In this document: one piece after another, positions 50,239 to 62,035 of the stretch
How positions within the stretch are numbered: the stretch's first letter is position 1
Layout: each line of letters opens with the position of its first letter
Translations under genes and position numbers: made by a program
NCBI RefSeq assembly: GCF_018691265.1
Contig: NW_024881313.1
Span: 5,168,501-5,232,500, forward strand
Length of the DNA stretch: 64,000 nucleotides
Origin: Tyto alba
Taxonomy: Eukaryota; Chordata; Aves; Strigiformes; Tytonidae
Reading direction: 5' to 3'
Notes under the pieces: model-generated
Seen by the model: the letters and a program-made list of their open reading frames with translations, nothing else
Told to the model about the DNA's origin: nothing
The model's database searches: none

Positions 50239-53200
50239 GTCCTCGAAACGGCCCTTCTTTTAAATCACCTGATGTCTCCCCGGTTGTCCTGCCTGCACAA
50301 AGAGGCCTTGAGATCCTTCTGTAATTACAAATACATCCTGTCCTCAAGTCCTGCATCCCTACCTGGTCCATGGCTTCCTCCCCGCCACCTCTTCAGCTGT
50401 GCATGGTTGAATTCTTGGGCCTTACCTCGTTTTGCTTGATCTCTTGAACCTGACTTACAAAAGTTGTTCAAAAAGCCATTTAAATGCTTTTATGCCTTTG
50501 TGAATAACTCTACAAGCAAGGTATGTTACCAACACGTTAGCAAGTGGTTGAGATGCTGGTTTCTTTCAGATTAATTAGAAATAGATGTTTGATTTGTCTA
50601 GGCATCTTTGAAAATCCTCTTTGCATTTAAACTCTTCACAAGCCAAAATACATTTCAAAATCTAATCCACTGTGTCTAAACTTATCCAGTTGTAAAAAGA
50701 GTATGGATTTACCAGCTTTTCAGTAGGTCTTGGTTAACAATTAGATCTCTGAAGAAAAGGTTTGTCCTGCTCCACAGTATTCTTAACACCCTGAGCGTTC
50801 CTCTCAAAATAGTTGGTCTTACACTAAAAAAGAGAAAAAAGCCCCTCACATTGAATGTAAAATTAATCAAAAGTATATATCTTGTTGCTTTTTTCTGACT
50901 CTGTTCTACTTACTATTGCTCCTTTCCTTTTTCCAACCTTTTGGGCAATGCCAGCATCAATTTTATCAGTAACCTGTGTATTCTCCAACCATATTAAAGA
51001 AAATATCTCTCAACAGCAAATACACATCTGCATTTTCTCCTGCTGCATCATACATTAGCAAACTTGCCAACCATTCATTGTGAGTGAGTCATTTCCCTTT
51101 TGAGGAGCCATTACTTCATGATTTTTAACCAATACAATGTAGAAAGCAACAAAATAGTACGGGTTTCAGAGGGAACATTTCAATCCAAACCAGGTCTGGA
51201 GGTCAGCACCAGAGATAGGTTAAGATACTAACTCTGCTGTTTCATGACATGCCCTCTAATGCACTGCTGCCTGAATAAAACATGCCCTTTTCCAACATCC
51301 ATTTCTTGGTCTTTGAGCTCCCTTCCTATCACTGGACTTCATACTCTGCTCTTGACAGGTTTTTTGGGAAAGGACTAAGACAATAGGATTCCCCAAAGCA
51401 GAAAAACATTTCTTCGCATGGAGTATTAATTCCTGAGGACTACACTGCAGCAGACTGCTGTGTGTGGTCATTCTGTCTTCTCTCTGGTATTGCACCAAGG
51501 AAACCAGTTGAGAGCTTGCTGATTGATATGGGCTGCTATATTTAGTCGGGGAACAGATATGCATTACGTCCCTGATCTAACCATGGAAAAAAAGTTTTAA
51601 TACCTTTTAAAAAGTGCCCAATTGCCTGATTTTGCCAAGCTAGTTTGACACATTACCTTATTCATGAGCTACCATTTTCATCCCAAGGGCATACAAACTG
51701 GGTAGCATGGAAAGGAGTGTTCAGCTGAATAATTGGTATTCAGCTGTGCAGAAAGAAAATTGAATGGGCAAAAGGTCCTGATTCATATCAATGCCTCAGC
51801 CTGATACCCAAAACCCAGCAGATTATCTCTTTCTTTCCTTCTTTCTAGAATTCAGTCTACAATCATCATGAATCCTCCACATAGTCCATAAGACCTCTAA
51901 ATAAAAAGCAGAAGGGTATGACAACATAATGAAGGTGATGTGGGCAGCAGGGCAACACTAATGACCTCATCAAATGCTCACTTTTCCTTTTGGGGGAGGC
52001 TGTGGTAGTTTTTTAAGTTTTTGAATAAAATTACAACCATGTACGAAAGAGATGAATAGTTCTGTACATCTGGTGACTGACTGCAAATAAAGCAATAATA
52101 TTTGTCATAGCAGCATGTTAGCATGTTCCTTTTACATCAGTTATCTATAAAGCCTGACAATTCACACATAATCATTTAATACATACCAGTATAAAGGCTT
52201 TTGTACCTCTGGGTTACTTACTGCAATCTGTCTGGCCCATGAGCGTCTTATTTGGACATGCAAGTTCTTCAGTTCAAGCACTGTCTGTACTTTGGATTCT
52301 GTACAGCAGAGCACAGAACATATTGTTGGTGTTTAAAAAGGAAATGATTAATATTTCCCCTATTTACCATACTAGGAATTCCAATAGATGCCATCAGACT
52401 CTCAACTAGTCTCTGCTAGTGTTCAAGCACACAAGTGCTAGTTCAAAAACCTTCTGTCATGACTGAAACATTTTCATCAAGAAGTGCTGGGAACTGAAAA
52501 AAAAAAAAAAAACCACAACGCAAAACCATTAGGCTTTCCACTGGAGTGAGATACTGCTCTCTTGACACTGAAAGTACAAAGCTTTTTAGCATCAGACAGT
52601 GGGATACTCTGAGTTATATTACTGACCCTGTCCTAAACCTCCTAAAACTGAAATTGTCATGAAACATATTCTTCCTAGGCAGCACTGAAAATTAAGCTAC
52701 CCCTAACTGTTTTGCTGCCATGTGCTGGCTTTCTGGAGTAGACAGGTCGCAGTGGACCAGCACAGGTGTGGACCAAATGTACGGACAAAAATGTAAAGGG
52801 GAGTTATATGATGGTGTAGGGACAAAAGGCCCTTCCTGAGCCCATCATTCATCAACCATTCTCATCTCCTGGTCATTCTGCAGCTTGTCACACTTTCCAT
52901 CCAGTGTAAGACTCTTTCAGAGTACACAACAGTTGGTGCTGCAGGACAGTGCGTCCTCCTGACTCTCTGCCAGGAGTGGTGGTGAACACACGCTCACTCC
53001 CAGCTCACGCACAAGCTGTGGACTTGTTAGCATGGCATGCCAAATTTATACAAAGAGAGGAAGAGCACAGATTTATCAGGATCTCTGCTGTGGTTCTTCA
53101 CAGTGGGACTTTGTCACAGGCCTTTGGATGCTCTGCTCTAGGACTATGTCTCTGGACGTGCATAGAGATGATATCCCACAGTCCTGAACTCTTCTTTAAA

Positions 53201-55909
53201 TCCTTCAGTAATGAAGGTTACGGAGGAAAGATAGTGCTACCAAACAGCTGACATTTCCTTGATGAATTAAAATGTTTGCAAAGTCTGCCTGTTTCTATCC
53301 TACACAGGGATGAAGACAGAGAGAAGGGATCACGGCAGGAAACAAGTGTATTTGCTGCTGGGAAGTTTTGTCCAATATAACTCTGGCTGGTTTGGAGGCT
53401 TGGGGAAGCAAGGCAATGTTACAGTTCTGAAACCACAGAGAGCTGAAGGAGCTACCTGCGAAGTTAAAATCAGACACATTTCCTTGGACTTACCTGGATG
53501 ACAGGGGAGTTCAAAAGCCCAAGAGCCGGATGTGTGTGCCAGTTAAAAATGCACTGTCACTCTCACTAAGTCACCATCAAAACTGTGGTTTTGTCTCTTG
53601 GTTGGGATTTTAATGGCAGGTTCGGTGAGAGCTTAGGGGTGGAAAGAAAGCCCCACACATTGGTACTTCAGAATAGTACTCACCGCTACACTATCAGGTT
53701 TTACAGGTACCTTAGGTGTCTCCAGTGTTATATGCACCATCAAAACATAAATATGCCCTCCCAGAGTGGATGATTTTCAGCAAGAAGAACCTGAAATAAA
53801 GTTCTAGAAATTATGTGTAAGGTGGGAATTTACATGTGCCTGAATAATGTATCCAAAGTAATGCAGGCAGATCTGAAATTTCTCTCATTAGGTGAGGGTT
53901 TTCCAAATAAGTGGTCTGGGAGTCAGCTGTGTTGGAATCATCTCCCGCGGCAGTGCCAAAGAGCAGATTGACAGTCTAAAGCTACATCCCTTATTTTCTG
54001 GAAATCTGTGACACAAGCTTCACAAATGCGCTTTACTTGTCAGATTCTTGGAGGATGGAAATTGTCCAGTACAAACTGTGTTGAGACCACAGTTTTGCAA
54101 CATTGGAAGGAAAAACTAAAGTCTAGGCTCATGCCAACCTTGTAACCACATCGGCAGTACACTGCTCTTATTTAAAAGTGTAAGTCTGTGGCGGTTTGGT
54201 CAACCCAGGGGAATTTCTCTAGATTTATGCCCGCATACCTGAAAAGGTTTTGGCATGAAATCTGTTGAAAGGCACAGAGGAGGAGAAGGATGTTCAGAGT
54301 TTAATTTATATAAGCTACAGTAAACAACCAAAATTTAAACTAGCGCCTGTAACAGCCCCAGAGTCTCTCCCTCCTTATCCTTTTCCTTGTGACATTTATT
54401 GCAGGGCCCTAGAGAGGACTGGAGAGTATGTGGTGATCTGAGTTTTAACACTGGAATGTAAAACATTTTCCAAACGGGTGAAGGGAGAAAGTTTTCTTTA
54501 AACAAGTTCCAGGAACAGACCTGAGAAAAATGCCTGATCTGAAAAAGCCTGATGAAGAGTTAGCCTTTCATTAAATGGCATTTCCTTTGAAGTGGCAAAA
54601 GTGTATGTGATTGAGGATGCATTTTTGTCACGGCTGCCTTGGGAGTCACATATCCTGTGATCACTGTATTTTATTTTATTTTAATCTATGACGTTTGACA
54701 TTTTGAAGGGTTTGCATGTGGTGGACATGATGGTAAACAGTCGAATCATACTAGGAACATCAAGAGCTGCCAAGTCAAACACCAGAGCTGCACAGGAGGC
54801 TGAGACAACAAGGTCTCTGGTGATTTGTCGCTGGTGATGGCAGCAAAGGCCATGGGCTCTCTCCTGTCTCTGGATTTTGGGAGTGGAGCAGGCAATGCCA
54901 GAGTCTTGCTGAGGTTTAAAAGTTTTTACCAACTACTGGCAAGTATGGTCAGCCAAGAAGAGATTTTGCCCACAATTTCCCAGAGGGAAAAAAGCCATTG
55001 TGAGAAATGACTCTTTATTGTTGTTGTTCTGCATTTGTATGTTTACCTGCACTAAGGCATTTTGCTATGTCCACTGGGTGATTTGCAAGTATAAACCTTA
55101 ACTGACTTTTCATTTCTGCTTTTCAAGTCTGTGCAGCTCTGTAAAGGCGGATGCGAGACTGGCCTGTCCTGCCAAACTAATTGCACTGCAGCAGTAATTT
55201 TAGCCAGTATTAAATATTCAGCTAAATGCTCTTCAATTTATTTGAACAGTCCTAATTGCAAACTAGAAGTTGTATTGATTAAAATACTGTGATTTGTGAC
55301 CTAGGAAATTTTGCTACTAATAGTTTGTGACCTTTTCTTTGGATTTTCCCTGCCTTTTCTCATGCCCTTTTACTCTTATTTTCTGTGTAAATACACGCTT
55401 CCTAAATATAGCTGAAAAATTGATCAAAACACATTAGTCACCTTTAAAAAGAAGTCTGTTTTCCTAATACTATTTCTGCATGTGAAGAAATTCCCTGCTA
55501 ATGAAAAAAAAAAAAAGCTCACAAATGGCTTACATAAGCTGCTTTTTTCAGCAAGAGCCTGTTGGTATTTCAAACCCGGACCTGTGTTTCCAGAAGTAAA
55601 CAGTTATGATAAGTAAGTGATGAAAACTTGGGACATTATTATTGGCAATAACAAGTGGAGGTTGACAGAATCACAAAAATTTCTCTGGAAAACAATTTCT
55701 TAAAATCTAGATCTTGCTGGCTTCTCTGAGCCTCCGGTCTCCTATTTCATGTGGGTTGACTTCAGCTCAGGGAATGTGAGGAAGAGGATGGGCCTTCCCT
55801 GATCAGTGCCTTGCCCCTGGACTGAAGAGGCTGATGTCTCTGGGCTCTCAGAGAAGACATGATTTAGTAGAGTCTTTCCCTGGGGAGTTTAAAGAGGCAC
55901 TGAGAGACA

Positions 55910-56310
55910 TTACAAAGCAAGCAGGATGGGAAGGGACCTCCCGCGCTTTCCAGCCAGTGTCTTCTTAGCTCAAGCATAACATATAAACCCTTTTATGTAG
56001 TTATCCACCACCATCTTGACAGCAGTTTGGTTTTGCCTGCTGCTGCTCTAATTGGAATCCTGTTCCCGGACCTCCCTGCTCTGCTGATTAGGACTTTCTT
56101 CTAATTTCCAGCTTAAATTTATTTGCGGCCAGTTTATGACCATTTGTTCTTGTGCCAACATGGTCCTAAAACTGAAAATAAAAAAAAAAAAAAACTTTAA
56201 AAAAAATCCCTTCTACCTCCCTGTTGTTTACCCCTAATGTATTTATAGAGAGCGATACTATCTCTTCCCAGCCTTCCCCTTGCTAGACTAAACAAGTCCT
56301 GCCCTATGGG
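55910..56310 (-). mobile_element. CR1 LINE 3' fragment, minus orientation
   Basis: The sequence follows the CR1-family 3' region closely over about 400 bases: GGGAAGGGACCTC near 55,928, ttcttctaatttccagct, gccagtttatgaccatttgt, tcttgtgccaacatggtcct, gtatttatagagagcgatac and tgctagactaaacaagtcct in the expected order. In this orientation the element reads on the minus strand. It is 5' truncated, as most CR1 copies are, lacks the terminal octamer repeat and has no coding sequence. A 15-A run and a nearby second A-rich run (56,180-56,207) sit inside it. Strong divergence suggests an old insertion. Confidence 0.85.
56180..56207 (+). repeat. A-rich expansion inside the CR1 fragment
   Basis: Fifteen A (56,180-56,194), then CTTT and a further A run, interrupting the CR1-like sequence between its tggtcct and ctacctccctg segments. 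Confidence 0.85.
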
Positions 56311-57126
56311 ACATCCACTGGCCCCCCACCCTCAGCCCGTTTGAGGTTGTCTGAGGGAAAACAAGGGGCTGAGCCAGTGCCCCCCAGGGCTGCACAGAGG
56401 AGAGAGGAGATGTTTTTGATGGTTGCCTTCATCATCTGCATCTGTCCTTGGGTTAGACGTACGAAAATGTCACTAGGAGGGAAGGTAGGGAAGGGTTTTA
56501 CCCTGCACTAGCTGCTCTGTGGGACCTGCCCTCGTCCACAGCCCTGCACACACCACAGCTGAGCTGCGCTGCACGGAGCTCACTAGGTTTTCACCAAGGA
56601 GGGCTACAGACCCGCAGAAGGACAGTTATCTGTGAGCAGCAGATGAGCTGCAAATACGCACCCTAGGCAACAGGAACTGGTTCTCGCACTTGCAAAGCGT
56701 ATAAAGGAGCACTATTACCCCTTCCCTTCATCAAGGGGAGCAACTGTCTTTCTACAAGCAACTTTCAAAGGAGTGCAACAGCTACCGCGCACGCACCCGC
56801 TCATCCTCACCTGCTGCAGAGGAGGACAAAGGCTGCCCAGCACGCACACACACGTTTTACCCAGTATTGCAAGGGAAGAGCTTTCAGCTGATCATTTCAC
56901 TGGACAAATGATACAAGCAAAGCACGGCTGAGCAGCTCCAGGCTTGGCATGAACAGCTCTCAGATAAATCAGGGTAACGTGTGGCTTTTTTGACAAGCTA
57001 CCACCAAAAAAAAGCCCCAGAGCATTCTGAAATATGGCTGGAAGCAAACAGGGCTTGACCATATGTGACTGAGACAGTTATTAATCTCCTCAGAAAAACT
57101 TCTTCCATGTCACACAGGAAACTTTC

Positions 57127-57168
57127 TTTTTTTTTTTTTTTTTTTTTTTTTTCCCTTCTTTTTTTTTA
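57127..57168. repeat. Poly(T) tract (26 T) with second T run
   Basis: Twenty-six consecutive T (57,127-57,152), then CCCTTC and a further T run. It is the longest homopolymer in the window. No retrocopy was identified on the minus strand upstream of it. Confidence 0.95.
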
Positions 57169-58701
57169 ATTAATGAGTTAAACTGCAACAAATAGAAAAG
57201 GTTAACTGCTGGGGGATGACTAAGTCTCTTTGGGCCCGTGATTGAATAAAATGCCAAAATAAAAGCAAAAGTAAGCATCTTTTGGTCTGGCTGGCTCCAC
57301 AACACTTTGCAAACAAGTTGTTGGGGTCTTTTCTGGCTCCCTGCCTAATTTTGCCCATAACTGATACACAGGCACTGCTGGGGGGGAAGCACAGCAACTG
57401 CTTGGTAGCAGGCAGCAGCACAGCAACGTCTGACAGTTTAGGACCACAAGTGAGGAATGTTAGCTCTGTAACTCCAAGGTGTTTTCTGCTATAAATTATA
57501 GTGAATTTACTGGACTAAGAAATTACCAGTTTCTGGAGAAAATTATAGGCAATGTGTCAGCTATAAATGATTTATGCATAAAACAACCTGTACTGCAGAA
57601 ACCCAGGGGGTATAATAACAAGACAAAAAATCATTTAATCTTGTATGTAAATTTAAGCAGGCAGGAATTTGGGAAGAACTGCTTGTTTTTATTCCGTCTT
57701 GCGTTGCTGCCAAGTAAAGACAGTACTTGAGCAGAAAGGCACTGATGTGGAGCAGGTAGATAGGCTTGCCAATTTCCAGCAAGATACATTTTAAACCAGC
57801 TTTTTTGTTTCAGTTCAACACCCTCTGAGAATTGATTGGTTTCCATTTGACAAGAAAGGAGTCAGAAAAGCAGAAGACTCTTTCCGAGCTAGATAAACTC
57901 AGCATGAGCAAAGCTGTCCGTGGGCCAGATGAATCTGAAACGTGCCGGCATTCAGCAAAAACCTGATTCCTCTCCCCTTATTCACATGCAGTACTCTATT
58001 AATTCTTAGGAGACTCCTGTTGGAGTACGATCGTAAGTGGGCAAAGAGAGATGAATCAGCTCAGACTTGTAGAATCAGCGCCAGGTCAGGCTTCACATGC
58101 AAACAGGCACTTCACATCAAGCAAGCGTTATTTCAGATAGGCAGCCAAAGCCAACAAAGAAGTGGCATCAAATTTTCTCATCTGATTTTTTAAAATAATT
58201 TGTTAACAAGTGGCAAGGAGCTAATCTGGTTTTACACTGCAGAAATAGATGGCGGCACTCCAGCTAGACCTCCTTCAGGGGCATTGCAGGCATGCAAATC
58301 GGTAAGCAGCTCTTACCAGGCTCTCGCTTTCCTGGGGGAACATCTTTGGGCTGTGGAGAGGAAGCAGAGCCATCCCTCCAACTTTCCTCCATCCATCCTC
58401 ATTCTCCCATCTCTCTAAAATGAGACAGAAAACACACTGCTCGCCCAAGTGCTCCTCTGCCTGCTCCTTGTGGCACTGGGGGTCCTTCCAGGGGAAGAGG
58501 GGGTGTCCCCTTGCTCCTCCTGTCATCACAGTGAGACAAAGCCAGTTGACATGGAGCCAAGCCCTGCTGCCCTTGTCATTTTCTGTTCAGGTAAAACTTC
58601 CCTCAGTGGCTTCACTAAGGACTAAGACTTAAAGAATGCGGCCCATGAAATATTTACCATTACTGTACATGATAATGAGTTTTCTGCATATCTCTATGCA
58701 A

Positions 58702-58747
58702 TACACACACACATATAAATGCAGCGCACACACACACACACATACAT
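58702..58747. repeat. Compound (CA)n microsatellite
   Basis: Two CA blocks separated by a short TATAAATGCAGCG spacer, about 46 bases in total. Confidence 0.9.
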
Positions 58748-61513
58748 GCAATATGTCTGAGTTATGATAGCTGTGGGAGTGATTGCCTGGAACTGTCTGC
58801 CCATTGTAAATTAAATATGACGGTTCTACATCTGCATTAATGTTATTACTTTTTTAAGACTCTTCTTTCTCAGATGCTAGCGCTGGTCTCACAGGGTGTC
58901 AATATAGGTCACATTCTTCTCCCTCTATTTTTCTTTTAGCAGAATAGCTACAGAGGAGGTCTTATCTCTTTATGGTCTTGCAGCTGGGATCTAAAGAAGC
59001 CAATGAGGGTGAGGAAGGTTAGGGGAGCTCTGGAAAGGACCACACAAAGTAGGCTTACAGCAATCGTGTTTTGTTGCCCTATTCCAGGGAGCAGAGCAGA
59101 ACAACGAGAGAAAGAATTCCCCTTTGCCAGAAATTTGCATGAACTCTGTCCTGAAGGAAAATATAAGCAGAACAGTAGAGGTCCTTCCAAAGAGCTGTGA
59201 TGTGGAAGCATCTTCTTCACAAACACTGTGGTGGTGCTGTTGTGCCATGGTTCATTAATAAAACATGCAATCATCAAAGTCCAGTGGTAAAGCGATAGCA
59301 CACTATGTATTACACAGGAGATACCAGTTCAGTGCTGAGCCTCCTCACCACCCTGGAGACAGTCTGAGCCAGTGTCCAGCGCTGAGGTCCATGCTTGTGC
59401 TGTAGGCTCCCCCCGGCATCTCCCCACCCTGGACCAGGAGAGTAAGGAGAGAGCTCTCCTCTCCACTGTCTAGCTGGTCCACCATCTCCCCTCTCCTTCA
59501 GTTCCCTTACAATCAAAGATGCCTTATAACTCAAGCAAGACTCTGCTACCCTGCCTTTCTCTGCAATGGCCACCTTGTTTTACTCCTGCCCCTTATTTCT
59601 TTCTAAATGAAACGAAAGCATTGTCCTTTAATCGAGCTCCAAGCTGGAAGGATGACTAGGATAAGTTTTATCCCCTTTTTCATCCGTGATCACACTAAAC
59701 TCACTGGTTTAGCATTTATCTCACCTTACAGGTTAGCCTCTACATTCACTAAAATTTACACTGCTTCCTCCTTCCCAGAGTACTTGCTCAGAAAAGGGAA
59801 TCACTACTTGCTGTATGAACAGCTCAGGGATGTGCCAGATGCATTTTGCCTTTATTTCTCAGTCTTGCACTGAGAAGTGCTTTCCTGCATATGTTTACAC
59901 ATTTCCTTGGTGATTTCTGTGAGCATATCCTATATAAGAAGTTATTACTAACTGTGTGAATTAATCAGTGCCAAAAATATCATGGCAGTTTAGGGTAGAA
60001 TGGCACTCTCATGGTGTGCTACTTACAGGCACAGCCTATCACTGAGGCTCAGGATGAACTAATTATTATAGAGCTCTTTGGAGAAAAAGGGGCCTCACTG
60101 TTAACCTGTCGAAGAAGTTTGTGCAGCTCTTAAAAACAAATGAACATCTGTAACAAGAAGTTCAAATGGAAACAAATTGATTTACTCAATGTTTTGCAGT
60201 TTATATGGTCAGGAAGACAGCTCAGGACAGAGCCGGTTAACAGACTGAAGTTAGAAATTAAGAGCACAGGACCTAACTTTCCATAGCAGCGTGTTTAGAC
60301 AGGAAGAAAAAGATGTGGTTTGTGTTTAGTGAGCAGCTAGTGAAATGAAATATATTATGTATATACGTTAGTACACCCTGATTCCCTGCTTCACTCAATT
60401 TTCTGCTAAGATACCATAAAGCTGAGTTACTGGCCAGCTGCACCCAACTGTGCTGCTCTTTAAACATTATTATACTGTTCTAGACAAGTAGGTAAAAAAA
60501 GCCCAACACGTGAGTTGCCTAGTGTGAGTTCTCTGATGAAGACTGAGCACCAAAGGCTTCATCTGGGGTGAGAACTCGGCCACAGTTTTGGGTTCCCAAA
60601 GCCCCTGCAGGGGCAGAAGCTTTTCAAGTATCGCTTTTCCCCATTTAAAACCAATGTCATGGTCTACCACATGCCAAGAGGTGCAGTATGTCCCCATCTG
60701 AGGTGCAATGCTGTGGTTTTTTCTCTGCTCCAAGATCATCACACCAGTCACCACGGGGTGGAAGATTGCAGTGCTCTGCTTCTCAGGTGTTCCTGTTCTG
60801 AGGTAGGAGGCCACCATGATGCCCTGCATAAAAATACGGGATGTAGCTCCTTCTGTGGGAAAGGCTGAAGAAGCAGCACCCTGTTACGTGAGTCTCCCAC
60901 TCGAGGTGTGAGACATGACTGGGAAGACAAAAATGTTGGCTTGAGCTGCATAATGACTTCATTTGAACAGCCAGTGCATAGGATCAAGAAGCAGCATCTA
61001 TTTAAAGACCTTCAACAAATAATCCCAGACATCACCAAAATGTCCTATCACTGACAAACTGCTACTGAGTTTTCTAGCACGCTCTGGATTCAGGGATGCT
61101 AGCAATGTGGTGTTTAGGTCCCAGACAAATGAAATAAAAGTTCTGTTGTGTATTTCAACAGAAAAATATTGAGCCCTATATAATATCATTTCTGCTAAGG
61201 GAGATTATCACTTAACTTTGCCTCAATACATCCAGTGTAGGAAACAGTGAATTTTTATGTTCCTAAAGAAACAGTGCTCATAGGAAAGTATCACCTATCC
61301 TGCACTTGGCTACATGCAACATGAATATCCTCAAGAAAATTTAAATAGAATAACTTTAAGAATAATAATAACAATCCTAAGGAGAGATGGACTTGTCTCC
61401 TATCTTTTAAGGAATATGTCTATCCTCAGTCTGGCAGCCTTCCCACAATGTAGACTCTTTTTTTTAAATTCCCATCAAATTTTACTGCATTTGTATGATA
61501 TGCAATTAATGAG

Positions 61514-62035
61514 CCATAGAATCATCGAAATTAGAAATGGAAAAGATGCATTAAGTCATCTAGTCCATCCCCTGACAGTGCAGGATTGTTCCCTACAGTG
61601 TATTTTTATATTTTCTAATGCTCTGTACAGTCCTGATTTAAATGTCTCCAGAGATGGAGCTTCAACCAATTCATTTAGAGGACTGCTCCATGGTCCTGTA
61701 GCAACCACCCTCTGGAAAATTTTCCTCATAAGATCATGTACATCTTCCTTTTCTCACTTTTACTTCTTCTGTTTTAGCTGTAATCCCTTCTACCAACTCA
61801 AACAATTCCCCTCCCTCCCAGATATTTACACTTTATGTCATCATGCCCTCTCCTTAAAGATTGTTTACATAAATTATACACATTTAGTTTTCACGCCTTG
61901 CTTACATGCCCAACCATTTCCCTCCAGCCCTTTAGACATTTTCTGTTGCTCTCTCTGAACTCCCTCCACGTGTCTGCTTCCTTCTGATAAAAAGGCAGCA
62001 AAGGCAATGTACCAGGTGCAATTTTTCCAGGTTTG
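61514..62035 (-). mobile_element. CR1 LINE 3' fragment, minus orientation
   Basis: It begins with CCATAGAATCATCGAAATTAG, split here as CCATAGAATC and ATCGAAATTAG, the reverse complement of the CR1 terminal ATTCTATG octamer region. It continues with agtcatctagtccatcccct, gtgcaggattgttccctaca, gagatggagcttcaaccaat and ttctgttgctctctctgaac in the order expected for a CR1 3' end. The fragment spans roughly 520 bases and ends near ccaggtgcaa. It is 5' truncated and strongly diverged with no reverse-transcriptase sequence. The 214-codon plus-strand frame at 61,314-61,958 runs antisense through it and is not a gene. Confidence 0.88.

Larger units (their letters stand above)
43111..55905. other. Non-coding DNA, nothing recognised
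   Basis: Nearly 13 kb without a recognised gene or element. AT-rich intervals with few simple repeats at 44,840-45,190, 46,430-46,720 and 55,180-55,440 have the balanced, TAAT-containing look of possible conserved non-coding elements. Poly(A) tracts lie at 44,753-44,773 and 52,497-52,512. The overlapping frames at 49,879-50,263 are treated separately. Other open frames lack support. Confidence 0.5.
56311..61513. other. Non-coding DNA, nothing recognised
   Basis: No gene was identified. A moderately GC-rich zone at 56,300-56,860 contains a few CpGs but no island. The poly(T) tract and CA repeat are listed separately. The minus-strand frame at 60,470-60,829 (119 codons) reads as a mixed protein and contains HQRTHT, the classical zinc-finger linker-type string, but the CxxC...H pairs of a C2H2 finger are absent. 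It is therefore not called as a gene. Confidence 0.5.

Noticed and set aside
60470..60829. Minus-strand frame containing HQRTHT as a zinc-finger gene or relic
   Set aside because: Only the linker-like hexapeptide is present; the Cys-Cys/His-His spacing of a C2H2 finger is missing.
61314..61958. 214-codon plus-strand open frame as a protein gene
   Set aside because: It runs antisense through a CR1 LINE fragment and shows no domain.
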